The notes beneath the pieces were generated by a model, which did no database searches, had not been told where the DNA came from, and saw nothing but the letters and a program-made list of their open reading frames with translations. From assembly GCA_029204225.1 (NCBI GenBank), contig CM055097.1, forward strand, positions 52,506,592-52,570,591: a stretch of DNA of 64,000 nt. The letters are read 5' to 3'. The position numbers and the translations under genes were made by a program. This document shows, piece by piece, positions 21,641-33,670 of the stretch. Origin of the DNA: Diphasiastrum complanatum. Lineage: Eukaryota; Streptophyta; Lycopodiopsida; Lycopodiales; Lycopodiaceae. Position 1 is the stretch's first letter. Every line of letters begins with the position of its first letter.

Positions 21641-22744
21641 ACTTTATAAAAGCTTTGTGATACCAAATTGATGGCACTTCATGCATTAGCAGCAGAGAAA
21701 GTCGTCGCAAGGCATGGCACGATCGCTGATTACACAAAAAAGATCTAAATGAAGGGGATCTAGCACCATATAGGGTGAAAGAATATTGAATTATGGAGCG
21801 ATTATTTTAGAACACTTGGATGGAAAAGATTTGACATTCCGGTGAATGGCAGTCGAATACGCAAGTTTTGACAACCTGTTCACCCAATTCACTCAGTATG
21901 ATCCAACACCTTACCAATTTTTTATTTTCGTTGTTTTACAATTTGGTTTTTTTATTGTTGAGTGATTTTTTTTTTAGCAAAAGACAGAAAAAAGAAAAAG
22001 AAAGAAAAACAGAGAAAAAAGAATGATGAGCAAAAGTCAAAAAAGTCATTAGAGAGAAAAAAAAGTTGAAGGAAAGTATTTTTAAAAGATAATTTTTGAT
22101 GAAAAATTACTCAGAAAATCACTTTTTGGGTCATATTTTGTACATACAGTCTTAGAAATCTTTGTTGAGATTTCAGATTATAATCCACCTCAAATTTTTT
22201 TATACTGAGTTGGGCAAAGGTGCTTTTCCAAAGTTATTACCTGTTTTGTAGTTAGGCGAATGTTCAGTAACTTACCATTTTGGGAACCTTTGTCGAGCAT
22301 CTTATAGCCTTTATTAACCTTCGCTGACCTGATAGATGGATTCAGAATGTCAAAATTAGGTTGGACATAGGTTCAGATCCTCAAAATTTTCATTTATTAC
22401 AGTACCTAGGCGAATGATGTTCTTAGACGAATGATGAACTTTTACCATATCTTTAGAACCTTCGTCGGTTCAGTTCAGACTCTTCAAAACCTTCACCAAG
22501 ATTTCTAGACCCTATTTACTGAGCATGCCTACAAATTTTTGTCCAGAATTGAGTAGCCAAACTAGTGCATTGTCTAATGGACCCTCCAAATCAGCTTATA
22601 AAAGGGCTGAATTCAATTTCATTTCTCACTTGTGCTAGTGAAACTCTTGCAGAATTTTCTAGCAACCAGACCTCTCTAAAACTTCCTTCCAAGCTTTCTG
22701 ATACACACTATAACTACTCTACTCTCAATACTTACCTGTTCATT
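21641..22744 (+). other. LTR-like non-coding region with a TATA box
   Basis: Downstream of the Gypsy integrase lies an A/G-rich stretch (about 21975-22080), then an AT-rich segment with CTTATAAAAGGG at 22595-22606. This order is what the 3' end and LTR of a Gypsy element would look like, but I could not fix TG...CA ends or a paired copy. No gene is seen. Confidence 0.4.
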
Positions 22745-22821
22745 ATGTCTTCTACTGATACTTCGTAATCTTCTCAATATGTCATTTATCATGGCATTCC
22801 AACCAAGATGGATGTCATAAT

Positions 22822-23522
22822 TGTGAAAGTACTGTACTTTAGGACCATAAATGGATATACAAAAGATCCACAAGAGTGATTGGATGCTTGCTTAACAATC
22901 TATCAAAAAACTAGACACAAACAAATTGATCTAAATTGGCAATTTGACAAACAACAAGCATTAACAATCAAAAGCATTGATCAACATTGAAATCCGAGAC
23001 CACACGTGTGTACTACAGGCTGTAGTACGGCCTTCAACCTGAGAAACAAGTACAAATTGATTTGGTTTCATTTGGATCACAAAAACTCAATGTACATAGT
23101 GAACTAGCTTGAGATTGCCAATGAGCTCCAAAAATTTTCTACCTTCTCACTATGGAAAGAGGGAATACATAGCAAATTTGACTTCCTTCTTGAAGTTAGT
23201 GGATTTCCAGCATGTAATAAGGAAGTTAACTCACTCTCCTTGAGCTAAAATTAAACCCTAGTCTATTTCCTAGAGTCATGCTTGGTAGATAGCTAGTTGG
23301 TCAAATTTTCACCTTATATCTAGGATTTAGGTCCTATAAACTAGGAATCACTACCAAAATGACATGACCAACCCTATGGACTTGACCTAGCCTACATTAG
23401 GAGTGGGTTGCCACGTGGCATATTGGCCTCACATGTGTGGAATCCACTTATGTACAAAATTTATATTATACTACATGGTTTTTGATCAAGCTAGATTTGC
23501 CAATTTTTGGCAATTCTTCACA
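22822..23522 (-). repeat. 3' LTR of element IV
   Basis: Lower-coordinate LTR. Carries CACACGTGTG at 23001-23010. The purine tract aatttgaggag abuts its inner end on the minus strand. Confidence 0.95.
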
Positions 23523-23730
23523 CTCCTCAAATTTAGCTTGATCTATCTACAACTCTCTTGCTAGATGAATGAATGCTTTTAGAAGTGTCTAAAAAATCCA
23601 GCTACAAACAAGGAACTTTTGAGACTCCAATAGATAATGATGTCCATGAAGTATCTTTCACCACCTCTTAAAGGATCCCTTACAAGATGTTCCACAAATG
23701 TGTCTATATACATGTAGCACACTTCAAAAA

Positions 23731-25146
23731 CTATACATCATGCCAAGCCATAGATTCCAAGGCATTTTGTGCACTTGAAGATACATCAATAAAACTATTA
23801 AGTGCATACATATTGTTGCCAAAGACAACTTGCCTTGCTTGATCCATATGATTGAGCCTAGATGGCTCTATCTTCATACTCATGGTTCTTCTTGGAGTCC
23901 TCGGGTCTTGAGCTCGCTCCTCCACTTGACTTGACTCCAAACCATCAATGAATTGAATAAGGTGTTGATCCAAAGGTGTTTCTTCAAGTTTACAAATCTT
24001 CCACTCTTGAAAGCTCACATTTCCACCATTGACAAATTCTTTGGTTGAAAACATGTAGATTCTACAATCTCTACTTGAAGAGCAAAACACTACCATTATT
24101 CCTATCATTGAAATAGGATAATCTTTGGTCCTTACATTGGAATGATCATTCACAAAGCATGTGGACACAAATATTTCCAAAGCAAATGATGTTTCATCTG
24201 TTTTGACTCTATTCAAACTATTACAAAAATAGTTATCCAATGAAATTGCTTTATCAACAACAAATGTAGATTTCAAAGCATCCCATTTCATTGTCTTGTC
24301 ATACAAAGTAATAAACACCATGAATCTTAAAGGTAAAAAACAAGTCACCTCATGTCTACTACTACTTTTCAAAAAGTATTCAAAGATAGTAGACTCTCCA
24401 ATGCTCACCACCCTTGCAAGATGCACACTTGAGTAGACAATTTGCATGCAATTTGATGACTCGGCCATTGTCATTGAGGACATCCTTGGAGCTCTCATGC
24501 TTTGAGGCTGATCCTCAAGATCTTCCTCCTCAATACAAGCAAGATCACACTTTGCCAAGATCTCCTCTTGAGTGATCTCCTCCTTTGCCAAGCTCATTCT
24601 TTCAAAAGCAACACTAGCTTCCAACTTAAACAATCTTCCATGTTTAAATCCCTTTGTAATGCAAACATCATTCTTCAAGATGAAGCAAACACCATGCTTA
24701 AAGTGGACATCCAAACCACTTTCTAAGAGTAGACCAACACTAAGCATATTCTTGGTGATTGATGGTACATAAAGGACATTTTCTAGATCCATGCATTTTG
24801 AGGATTCTAGACACAAAGAGATGGTGCCAACACCATCTATCCTACACTCTTCATCATTTGCAGTAAAGACAAACTTTTTAGCAGCATTGAAAGAGTGTAA
24901 GGTTGAGAAAAAATCCTTTTCATAAGACATGTGGGAGCTAGCCCCACTGTCGATCCACCAATTGTCTCTTGAATTGCTATTGCTTGTTGGTGAGGCTGTA
25001 GATGCCATCAAGAATACATCTACTTCATCCTCCTCCTCCTTCTTTGCAAGGTTTCCTTGTTTGTCCTCCTCCACTTGTGCTCTTAGCCTCTTGTAACATT
25101 CAGATGCATAGTGCCCCTTCTTTTCACAAAAGAAGCATTTCAGCTT
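23731..25146 (-). CDS. Zinc knuckle, protease and catalytically dead integrase-like ORF of element IV
   Basis: Open for about 470 codons. It begins with the zinc knuckle CFFCEKKGHYASEC, in a different frame from Gag, then the protease signature WWIDSGASSHMS and the pre-integrase region NVLYVPSITKNMLSVGLLL and GRLFKLEASV. The HHCC finger and the D,D35E core then give way to diverged sequence, yet the later integrase landmark is traceable: FVSTCFVND and VRTKDYPISMIGI correspond to FGCTCFVN and RTKEDPSSKKGVF in element III. The end (EPSRLNHMDQARQ) matches the linker before RT, followed by a stop. No catalytic integrase residues and no RT are present, but the frame stays open. A retained structural role or recent decay are both possible. 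Confidence 0.75.
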   Translation of the reverse strand, partial: KLKCFFCEKKGHYASECYKRLRAQVEEDKQGNLAKKEEEDEVDVFLMASTASPTSNSNSRDNWWIDSGASSHMSYEKDFFSTLHSFNAAKKFVFTANDEECRIDGVGTISLCLESSKCMDLENVLYVPSITKNMLSVGLLLESGLDVHFKHGVCFILKNDVCITKGFKHGRLFKLEASVAFERMSLAKEEITQEEILAKCDLACIEEEDLEDQPQSMRAPRMSSMTMAESSNCMQIVYSSVHLARVVSIGESTIFEYFLKSSSRHEVTCFLPLRFMVFITLYDKTMKWDALKSTFVVDKAISLDNYFCNSLNRVKTDETSFALEIFVSTCFVNDHSNVRTKDYPISMIGIMVVFCSSSRDCRIYMFSTKEFVNGGNVSFQEWKICKLEETPLDQHLIQFIDGLESSQVEERAQDPRTPRRTMSMKIEPSRLNHMDQARQVVFGNNMYALNSFIDVSSSAQNALESMAWHDV

Positions 25147-25748
25147 TGATTTTCCTTTGAACTTGATGCATCATCCTCTTCTTTGGCCTCCTTTGGATGC
25201 TTCTTCTTTCCATTGGTCTTCTTTTTGCCCTTGAATGAGAAATTGGCAAAACTTTGGACCAAATTTGCAAAGTCGTCTCCTAGACCATTAAGGACAATTT
25301 GTACAAGCTCTCCATCATGAATCTTCTCTCCAATGGAAGCCAACTCCCTATTTAGAGACTTGATTCTGAGTACATAATCTTGTGCACTCTCCTCACTTAT
25401 CCTCATGCTTTGCAAAATTTGATTTCTAAGCATAAGAACTCTAGAAGTGTTGCTAGACTCATAGATTGATTTTAAAGAATCCCAAGCCTCTTTAGCACCA
25501 GTACAAACTAATACTTCTCTCAACAAATCATTGCTCACATTCATCTTCACACAATGAAGTCCAAGCCTAGATCTCTTCTTGTATCTAGCTAACTCTTGTG
25601 CACTTAGAGGTTCATCTTCATCTTCAATCAAGAACTCATAAAGGTCTTGGAGCACCAAGAGTGACTCCATCCTAACCTTCCAAATAGCATAATTTGTAGA
25701 ATTCAACTTCTCACTAGCTTCTAGAAGGCATGCTCCAGCAGATCCCAT
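25140..25748 (-). CDS. gag: Gag of element IV
   Basis: About 202 codons from the ATG at 25748 (MGSAGACLLEASEKLNSTNY), which aligns with other Gag starts; the open frame upstream lacks ATG. It has the capsid core NYAIWKVRMESLLVLQDLYE and a lysine-rich tail, and stops just before the zinc knuckle, which follows in a shifted frame. A segment between the capsid and the basic tail seems deleted compared with element V (SFANFSFKGKK joins directly). Whether a programmed shift joins Gag to the downstream ORF is unknown. Confidence 0.85.
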   Translation of the reverse strand: MGSAGACLLEASEKLNSTNYAIWKVRMESLLVLQDLYEFLIEDEDEPLSAQELARYKKRSRLGLHCVKMNVSNDLLREVLVCTGAKEAWDSLKSIYESSNTSRVLMLRNQILQSMRISEESAQDYVLRIKSLNRELASIGEKIHDGELVQIVLNGLGDDFANLVQSFANFSFKGKKKTNGKKKHPKEAKEEDDASSSKENQS

Positions 25749-25756
25749 CTTACTAG

Positions 25757-26105
25757 TGACTTCTACAAACAAGAAATAGATTTGATTGACTTGGAACTCA
25801 CAAAGGTCTCACACTTGCAGTGTTTCACTCAAATTTGATTTCTAATCCAACAAATGGACTTATAATCATAGTTCTATCACTCCCTCACAAAGTTGGAATG
25901 AAGATAAGATGAAGTGAAAACTACTTTCAAACAAATCTTGCCAAGAAATGGATTTGATTGTCTCTAGAAACTCACTAAGGTCTCTCTCTTGTAGTGTTTC
26001 ACTCAAATTAGATTTCTAATCCAACAAATGGACTTAGAATCTTAGTTCTAGCACTCCCTCACAAAGTTGGAATGAAGATAAGATGATGTGAAATCTACTT
26101 ACAAT
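25757..26105 (-). repeat. Tandem duplication in the leader of element IV
   Basis: Two diverged copies of a unit of about 174 bp; for example tgtttcactcaaat occurs at 25821 and 25995, and both copies share aatccaacaaatggactta and ctcacaaagttggaatgaag. Confidence 0.8.
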
Positions 26106-26541
26106 CAAATATTGCCAATTTTGGCTATTTTTGGACAAAAAAATGACTTAATCTCTTTCACACTTTTTGATGTACTTTCAAGACCTGTAAAACAAGTTTA
26201 GAGGACCTGATTTCAGCCTAGATTAATTAGATCTCATGACCCTAAGTCAAATCTAATCAATGGCACTCAATCTTGGTAGTTTATCCTAAGATTTCCACCA
26301 AAAATTACATCAAAAGCTCACAAATTGGATTTCTTTGGATCAAATGAATACCATGCATTAAATGCAGGTTCAGAGGTGCCCACACATGTGGATAGTACGG
26401 ATTTGGACCCCTACCAAGTTTGGGATCAAATCTCCTCACCAAAATCAAGAATCTAGCTTGCCCTCTCAATACTAGTTTTTAGCACCAAAACTTGCTAAAA
26501 ATGGATTTGCATTAGATCAATGGCTCATGCTCTTGTACTTG

Positions 26542-26553
26542 GCTCTGATACCA
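26542..26553 (-). other. Primer-binding site of element IV
   Basis: TGGTATCAGAGC on the minus strand, directly inside the 5' LTR. Confidence 0.92.
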
Positions 26554-27255
26554 TGTGAAAGTACTGTACTTTAGGACCATAAATGGATCTACAAAAGATT
26601 CACAAGAGTGATTGGATGCTTGCTTAACAATCTATCAAAAAACTAGACACAAACAAATTGATCTAGATTGGCAATTTGACAAACAACAAGCATTAACAAT
26701 CAAAAGAATTGATCAACATTGAAATCCGAGCCCACACGTGTGTACTAAAGGCTGTAGTACGGCCTTCAACCTGAGAAACAAGTACAAATTGATTTGGTTT
26801 CATTTGGATCACAAAAACTCAATGTACATAGTGAACTAGCTTGAGATTGCCAATGAGCTCCAAAAATTTTCTATCTTCTCACTATGGAGAGAGGGAATAC
26901 ATAGCAAATTCGACTTCCTTCTTGAAGTTAGGTGGATTTCCAGCATGTAATAAGGAATTTAACTCACTCTCCTTGACCTAAAATTAAACCGTAGTCTATT
27001 TCCTAGAGTCATGCTTGGTAGATAGCTAGTTGGTCAAATTTTCACCTTAAATCTAGGATTTAGGTCCTATAAACTAGGAATCACTACCACAATGACATGA
27101 CCAACCCTATGGGCTTGACCTAACCTACATTAGGAGTGGGTTACCACGTGGCATCTTGGCCTCACATGTGTGGAATCCACTTATGTACAAAATTTACATT
27201 ATACTACATGGTTTTTGATCAAGCTAGATTTGCCAATTTTTGGCATTTCTTCACA
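26554..27255 (-). repeat. 5' LTR of element IV
   Basis: Upper-coordinate LTR with CACACGTGTG at 26733-26742. Followed by the duplication ATAAT. Confidence 0.95.
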
Positions 27256-27623
27256 ATAATTCTTCCTAGCACAAGCATGGTGGCTCAATGGATGAACCTT
27301 GTTGAGACTTTGCTCATGGCAATGGGGATCTACAAGTGCGTCTTCTCAAGTAAAATCAATATGCACTTTATTACCATGGCTTTTAGCACTTGGATCGAGG
27401 CCAAGTCCAAGTTTTATATCACCTACCAGACTGTTACCCACAAAGTGCATGTGCCTGAGGCCACCCTTGCAGCCATAGGAATCACTTCTGGCAAACAGCC
27501 CTTACCAAATCATAAGCATGCCAAGAGTATCATCAAGCTCATTTTGTACATACTTCGAGAGATTATCAAGAGATGGTGATTTTGGCAAGTTTGCTCTTTA
27601 ATGAGGAATTCATGAATGGTGAA

Positions 27624-28325
27624 TGTGATATTTTTTGTGTCTAATGAATAGATCTGAATCTGAACAAAGTATTATACTTTTCACGTGTGTGACAAGATGT
27701 GAAGATCAATTATTTCTAGTTTTTTTGTGGTGTTCAAAAGCTCTTGCCAATTAGATGCAAAATAGGTTGAATTGTGTGCTAGTTTTCTATCTATTAGATA
27801 TAAGTGAAACCTTTGATGCTTTTTCAAGGTTTTAGTATTCAAATGAGGTTCATAACCTTTGATTTTAACATGGTATCAGAGCCCAAATGCAACCATCAAG
27901 GCTCAAATACAAGGAAGAGAGAAGCAATTACAAGCTGATGATTGTTTCATTTTTATTGCCCTTATTACTACCTTAAGTTTGATGATGTTCCTTCAAGTGT
28001 GAATGAAACTGTAGCAACAAAAGAGTAATTTGACATAATGAAAAGTGAGGTGGGTATATGATGCATTGTTTGAGATACTTGTAAAATTATTGATCCTCCA
28101 TCAAAGATACAAAATGTTACTGTTTGCAAATGGGTCTTTAAGATCAAGCTTAATCAAGATGGTAGTGTGAACAATTATAAAACAAGACTAGTTGCCAAGG
28201 GATATGCTCAATTCAAGGGGATTGACTATGATGAAACACTTGATTTTGTCATAGTTTGTGGTGGTGATTTCATTAGCTCACATGCTTTTAGTGATTTACT
28301 GCCGTTGCAACATTTGTTAAAAAAG
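27624..28325 (+). mobile_element. Copia scrap: LTR end, priming site and RT fragment
   Basis: A TGGTATCAGAGC site at 27871 follows a stretch ending TTTTAACA, so 27624-27870 is probably the end of a 5' LTR (start uncertain). About 200 bases further, a frame from about 28085 reads [20 protein letters not shown] then [18 protein letters not shown], the N-terminal RT region. Everything between was deleted and the catalytic YVDD is absent. It abuts the CACTA region. Confidence 0.8.
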
Positions 28326-28517
28326 GAGAATTTTCTTGGAACATGAAGCCGTACATCTATCTTCACCGACATTATCTCCAAAAAAATGGGATTGAAATCA
28401 AACTATGTCTATTCTTTTCACTTACTTGACCATAAATGAGAATCTATTTTGGCTAAATAACAATCATTTGAAAGCATTGCAAGAATCAATTTCATTCAAA
28501 ATTGCAATAATCAATTT

Positions 28518-29301
28518 TTATTCAGAATTACAAGAATCAATTTCATCAGTGATAGCATCTTGCAATTCATCTCCTCTTAGATGATTTTCATCATCGCTCT
28601 CACTTTCAAAAATTATTTCATCATTCTGACTATTAGAATTTCTATTCTCAACATCTATGGAAGTGGGTGCTTCAAGTATGCTTTGACGATTTATTACATT
28701 TCTAGGTAGCTCAATCTCATAGTTAAAATGAAGGTTTTCCATTTCATTCTCAACATTTGCACCCTCAAATACTCGTCGTGAATGTGGTTCAACTTGAGCT
28801 ACAAACCACCATATCTTGTTTAGTCGATCTGGTTGAAAAAACACCTACAAAAATCACTATTTTAGAACATATCGAAAACTCAAATACTGAAGTCACTTGC
28901 AACAAAATGAAAAACATTATAGCATAGCATGTGCACCTGCTCACAGTGACGAGGCAACACCAATGTGCCAAAGGACTCCATGCTCAATGTTTTTGATGAA
29001 TCAATCGCAAAAAATCCACTTGGATCCGATTTTACGGTTGCATTTGGCCCTCTACAAACTACCTTGAACCATTTCACATCAAATAAAAAATAATTATGCA
29101 TGATCTAAGGCTTTGATAGCCAGGGGTTTAGGGTCTACCCTGATGGCACTCTACCTAATCTCATATCCGAGATCATTTGCACCAAATGACACATGATAAA
29201 TATTTTGTATAGTTCCTACATATTCTATATCTCCTGAGATGGGATTCCGATCTCATGCACTGCTTTGACTTTCTTGTTGGAAAGATGCTATTACATCACA
29301 A
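28518..29301 (-). pseudogene. CACTA transposase C-terminal region, DUF4216
   Basis: Exon-like pieces give NYFLFDVKWFKVVCRGPNAT then LVLPRHCEQV, and after a short gap FFQPDRLNKIWWFVAQVEPH followed by SRRVF, the standard DUF4216 tail. An acidic C-terminal segment (ESESDDENHLRGDE) ends the protein. The upstream portion between 29101 and 29301 is interrupted by stops or an insertion. It pairs with the copy at 1-830. Confidence 0.8.
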
Positions 29302-29499
29302 TCGTGTGTGCGTCTCTTGTTATCAATCTTTTCAACACAAAAGTGGAAACCAAAAGCCCATATAGCATTATACATTTTGCACTGCCACATGACAAACATG
29401 AATCTCATAAATAATCACTGTGAATGAACATGGTGTTTTAAAATGATTAAACAAATATTGTTATAAACAAGAATGTTCTAATAATAAAGTATCTAAAGA

Positions 29500-32092
29500 A
29501 TAATACCTTCCATTCGCATCCTCTTGCAAAGTCCCATTCTGCGTTTGATATTTTTTGTCCCTCTTTTATTGCTTTTGTAGTGTGTTATGCATCCACTCTA
29601 TAGTACCTTTCCATAAAGAACATCCACCTAAAAAGTCACAAATGGTTAAAAATAAGTGTTTTATCTACTGAGTTCATGTATCAGTTGATTTAGTTTAAAT
29701 AACATGCAAAAGATAATTTATGCACTTATACCTAGTGTGCACTGGACCAACAATAGAAACTTCTTCAACCAAGTGCACCAATAAATGCACTTTTGAGTCA
29801 GTGATGGAAGTCAGAAAATATCTCTCAAACATGCACACAATCTCCACCATATCCTCATGTCTCTTGCGAAGATCCAGCTCACGGATTTCTTTTGAACACA
29901 TCCATCTGCAACATATTCAATCCATTTTATGTCTATTTGAATTTCCAATCAATAAATACTAAATAAAGAAATGCACCAAGTACATGTAAATACCTAACAA
30001 TGATTGATAGTTTGTATATGGTCTCACAAATATCTTTTGACAAGCACCCACGAATTGACAATGGATAGATGAATTGAATCATCTTTAGCCAATCATGAGA
30101 TTTGAGACCTTGTAACTTTCCATCCACTGTGAATGATGACCGTAGAAAATGGGCAAAGCCAGTTGGTGTTCTAATGTCATGAATAATGGCTCGCACATGG
30201 TTAAGCTCCTCCTTAGTGAATGTCCAAGGTACTTTTGGAGCATGATCTTCACCATCCTTTATCCAATATTCTTTTTTGGTGTTTGATTCTTTTAGATTAT
30301 GCCTTGCAGCAATGGTATCTTTTTCACCAATCAAGTGTTTCCAAATAGATTCACCCAAATTTTTAAATATGTGCATGGGATCAAGTAGGTGATTAATCAA
30401 AAGGTTATTCCAATATTCCAAACGATGAAATATAGATAATCTTTTCATACCATCAATTGGCTTTGCTTGAGATTCCTCCCATAGTATTCACCAATCTTTC
30501 ACGGACATCCTCTTTGGAGGCATCTCCCTCTCAACTCTTCCTCCAAAACCTCTTCTATGAGGGTCTTTGAATGGATGGCCTTCATGCAAGTATTTATGAT
30601 GATTTTCATAAACCACTTTTTTGAGACTAAAAGAGTATCTTCCCACAAGATTTGGCCTGCACAAAAAACAAGTATGTTTTCCAGCCGTTTGAAAGCCTAC
30701 CCAACAAATGGATACTATCAATTACTATTAAAAAAAGTATATGTCAAAGAATAATTATAGCCATTGTACTATATCATGTAAATGTCAAGAATTACTAGTT
30801 GTATGTAACTGTAAACAAACTCCTATGTACACAAGATAGACATTGTTTGAATGATTACCTGAGCATTCACCTTATCTTGGATAGTCATGCATTGTCCACA
30901 TTACAATGGCATGTAGTGTAAACTCCCTCTCATGTAAGGGGCACAAAATGTCATATGCTTTTATCCCCTTCCACAAATCTTCCAACTCGTCAATAAGCAG
31001 CTCAAGATACACATCCATGTTCTTAACCTTGCGTTGGCCAGGAATTAGAAGTGCCAACATAATGTGTCTCTTTTTTGTACTCAACCAAGGAGGAATATTA
31101 TAATTTACCAAGAAAACAGGCCAAATGGACCACATAGTTGCTCGTACACCAAAGGGATTCACACCATCTGTTGCAAGACCAAATCTCACATTTCTTGACT
31201 CATTGGCAAAGCTTGGATACTCTTTGTTGATGTGTTTCCATGCAGGTGAATCTGAAGGTACCCTCATCATCCCATCCATAGAGGTATGGTGTGCATGCCA
31301 GTCCATAAGTTCTGCAAGAGATTTACAACGAAATAAACGTTGCAATCATGGAATTACTGAAAAATGTCATAAAACTTTGCACGGAATGGTTGCCCCTTGA
31401 AAATCATCTCTATATCGAGGAGTATCACAAATGAGACATTTCTTGAGTAATTCGTACCTTCCTCGATATAAAATACAATCTTTTGGACATGCATGATATT
31501 GCTTGTAGTCCATCCCGATGTTAGACAACATCTTTCGTGCCTCATCTCTTGTCTCAGGCATGACATTCCCTTCTGGGAGAATTTTGTTTTTCAATAGTCT
31601 GTACATGACAAAAGAAGTCATTGTAAAAAAAATATCACTCGATGTCCAAATTGTAAATTTTGTTTCAAAGCAAAAATGACAAGTAGATGAAAAAAAATTT
31701 ACTCAAATAATGATATGAGGCTTTGGTCACTCCGTCTATATTTGGCTTGAAGATTTAATAGAAGTAGAGAAGTCGCCAAACGAGATGTCTTTGCTCCAGG
31801 ATACAATGCGGTTTTTGATTCTTCTTGCAATTTCTTTTCTTCTTTAGACAAAAGTGCCTCCTCATCTTGTTCATTGTGTCTAGCTGCAATATTGTTCTCG
31901 TACATATCATCCAACATGTCTCCCATGACTTCAAATTCATCATTCATTGGAAGCTCATTTTCATCGTTGGAAACTTGTTTGCGAAGAAGTAGATCTAGAT
32001 GAGCTACATTCAGATAAATTGGTCTCTTGATTAATGTGCTCATCAATTTCCATCATCTCGTTTAATCCTTGATGTAGACGACGAGGTAATTG
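29500..32092 (-). pseudogene. CACTA Tnp2 transposase with DUF4218, multi-exon and damaged
   Basis: Reading down the minus strand: LLKNKILPEGNVMPETRDEA and MDYKQYHACPKDCILYRGRY, then CDTPRYRDD (about 31620-31367), then LAELMDWHAHHTSMDG and GLATDGVNPFGVRATMWSIW (31345-30872), then GFQTAGKHTCFLCRP (near 30690), then LDPMHIFKNLGESIWKHLIG and GLKSHDWLKMIQFIYPLSIR (30448-29985), then HLLVHLVEEVSIVGPVHTRY (29901-29695) and RWMFFMERYYRV (near 29630). These are Tnp2 and DUF4218 landmarks in the right order. Two TGA codons lie in frame near 31363 and 31345. The enzyme would cut and join the transposon ends in the nucleus. This copy cannot make it intact. Confidence 0.88.
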
Positions 32093-32179
32093 CTTTATAT
32101 GTGGACCGTCGTATTGCATTTGTCATCTACGTCAACCATTACGAGGATTATTGTCTCCAACACTAAATGAGGATGAAGA

Positions 32180-33456
32180 ATCCTATATATCAAAATAACA
32201 AGAAGTAGGTTGAAACAATGCTTGATATACATTTCCTCCCAATACTTGATAGATCTAAATGTTGCATATGAATATAAATTACCTCTTAGTTTAAAAAGTC
32301 TGAACATACCAATGTATCTATTACACATATTTGTCTTTTCAATTTGTTAACATTCAATGAACTCAAAGATGAATAATGCTCCTAACATTTAATCTAGGCA
32401 AATGGCGAATAATGCTCCTAATATTTGACATATTTAATGACACAAACCAAATACAATCAAGATGCATGGATTATACATCTCTATATATCAACAAAATTTA
32501 AATCTTCACATTTGACTTATTGTCTTTTGCAAACATTTGGGTAGAGGACGGTTGAAACTATACTTGATGAACAATTCCTCCCCAAACCTGATAGATCTAG
32601 TGGCACAGACCATTACATAAGTGCCCTTTACATTCCTAGTGAAATATTCTTCTTTTCCATTGGTGCATTCTTCAAAATCACAATTCGTCAATAGAGGGTG
32701 GCCAATGGAACTATTTATATATGCAGCAATGTTTCCATGCACATCTGGACGTCCATCAATGTATGTACGATTTGCTCATGAGATGTTGCCTCCTTGCATG
32801 CGTTGCTCCTCTTAAGAACAAGCATTTGAATTCAAGCCATATACTTGCATCCTCCATTGGTGACCGCACAAAGCACGCCAATCACCCCAATTGTATTGAG
32901 GTACTGCATATGGCATCAATGTCACAACACTATTTAAAGGGACCTCAATACTACTCAATGCAAAAAGGCCCAAACTGGCCTAAAAAAAATGTTCACTAGG
33001 CATGATCATGTACATTCGACCCCAATACGTAAATGGTGTTCCATTTAATGGTAATGGTGATTGGAGTGGCCAGCATGAATATCTTCTTCTAATAAAAGTT
33101 TTTACTAATGGTTGCAAGCTAGGTGGAAGAGGAAGGTCAGACAAAGAACCTAGAATATCTTTTGACACATCAACAGTGCATAGTAATTTGCAATTATCTT
33201 TCAAACTAGTCATAATACGTCCAAGACGTGTTCTCTTTTCTAAAGGGGTGGTTATGTTTGTGGAATCCACGTGGAGTATCGTGGAGGACTTATGTGCAAC
33301 ATCTAGGATAGGTGTGGTTGGGTGGTAAGAACGTTCTAGAGATTTGGAGACATGGATTGAATCACAAGGCATTGATGAACTAATTATATCATGCAAGGGG
33401 TCATCATCAACAAGAGCATCATCTAGGGCCAATGATGATCCAAAATCAATATTCAT
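32180..33456 (-). pseudogene. SET-domain-like fragment inside the CACTA element
   Basis: A 158-codon stretch (33456-32980) ending TYWGRMYMIMPSEHFF is followed, after stops, by DGRPDVHGNIAAYINSSIG, NCDFEE and YVMVCATRSIRFGEELFIKY. The last run resembles the end of a SET methyltransferase domain (asparagine-rich INSS in place of INHSC, then GEEL..KY). A second, more decayed copy of the final segment (TFRSIKYWEEMYIKHCFN) lies at about 32300-32180, so the end was duplicated. It sits between the Transpos_assoc exon and Tnp2, where no such domain is usual. Capture of a host gene is the simplest reading; the family assignment is moderate. Confidence 0.5.
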
Positions 33457-33480
33457 GTGATTTAAATGTTAGATGTATCA

Positions 33481-33670
<190 letters not shown>

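Larger units (their letters stand above)
22822..27255 (-). mobile_element. Copia element IV: complete non-autonomous Gag-protease element
   Basis: Two LTRs of about 701 bp (minus sense TGTGAAGAA...CTTTCACA) and a minus-strand priming site enclose gag and a long ORF that ends before RT. The duplication ATAAT lies on both sides (22817-22821 and 27256-27260). The LTRs differ at a scatter of positions, so the insertion is older than element II. RT and RNase H are absent. A related solo LTR lies at 55231-55920. Confidence 0.95.
22745..27579 (+). pseudogene. Unknown 132-codon reading frame split by Copia element IV
   Basis: Removing element IV and one copy of its ATAAT duplication joins 22745-22821 to 27261-27579 without a frame change, ending in TGA at 27577-27579. 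One stop (TAA) interrupts it at codon 8. The downstream part reads MVAQWMNLVETLLMAMGIYK and VPEATLAAIGITSGKQPLPN. I do not recognise the family. It follows the TATA-bearing LTR-like region, so it may be the first ORF of a retroelement or a small host gene. Preservation of the frame over the joined length makes chance less likely. Confidence 0.4.
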
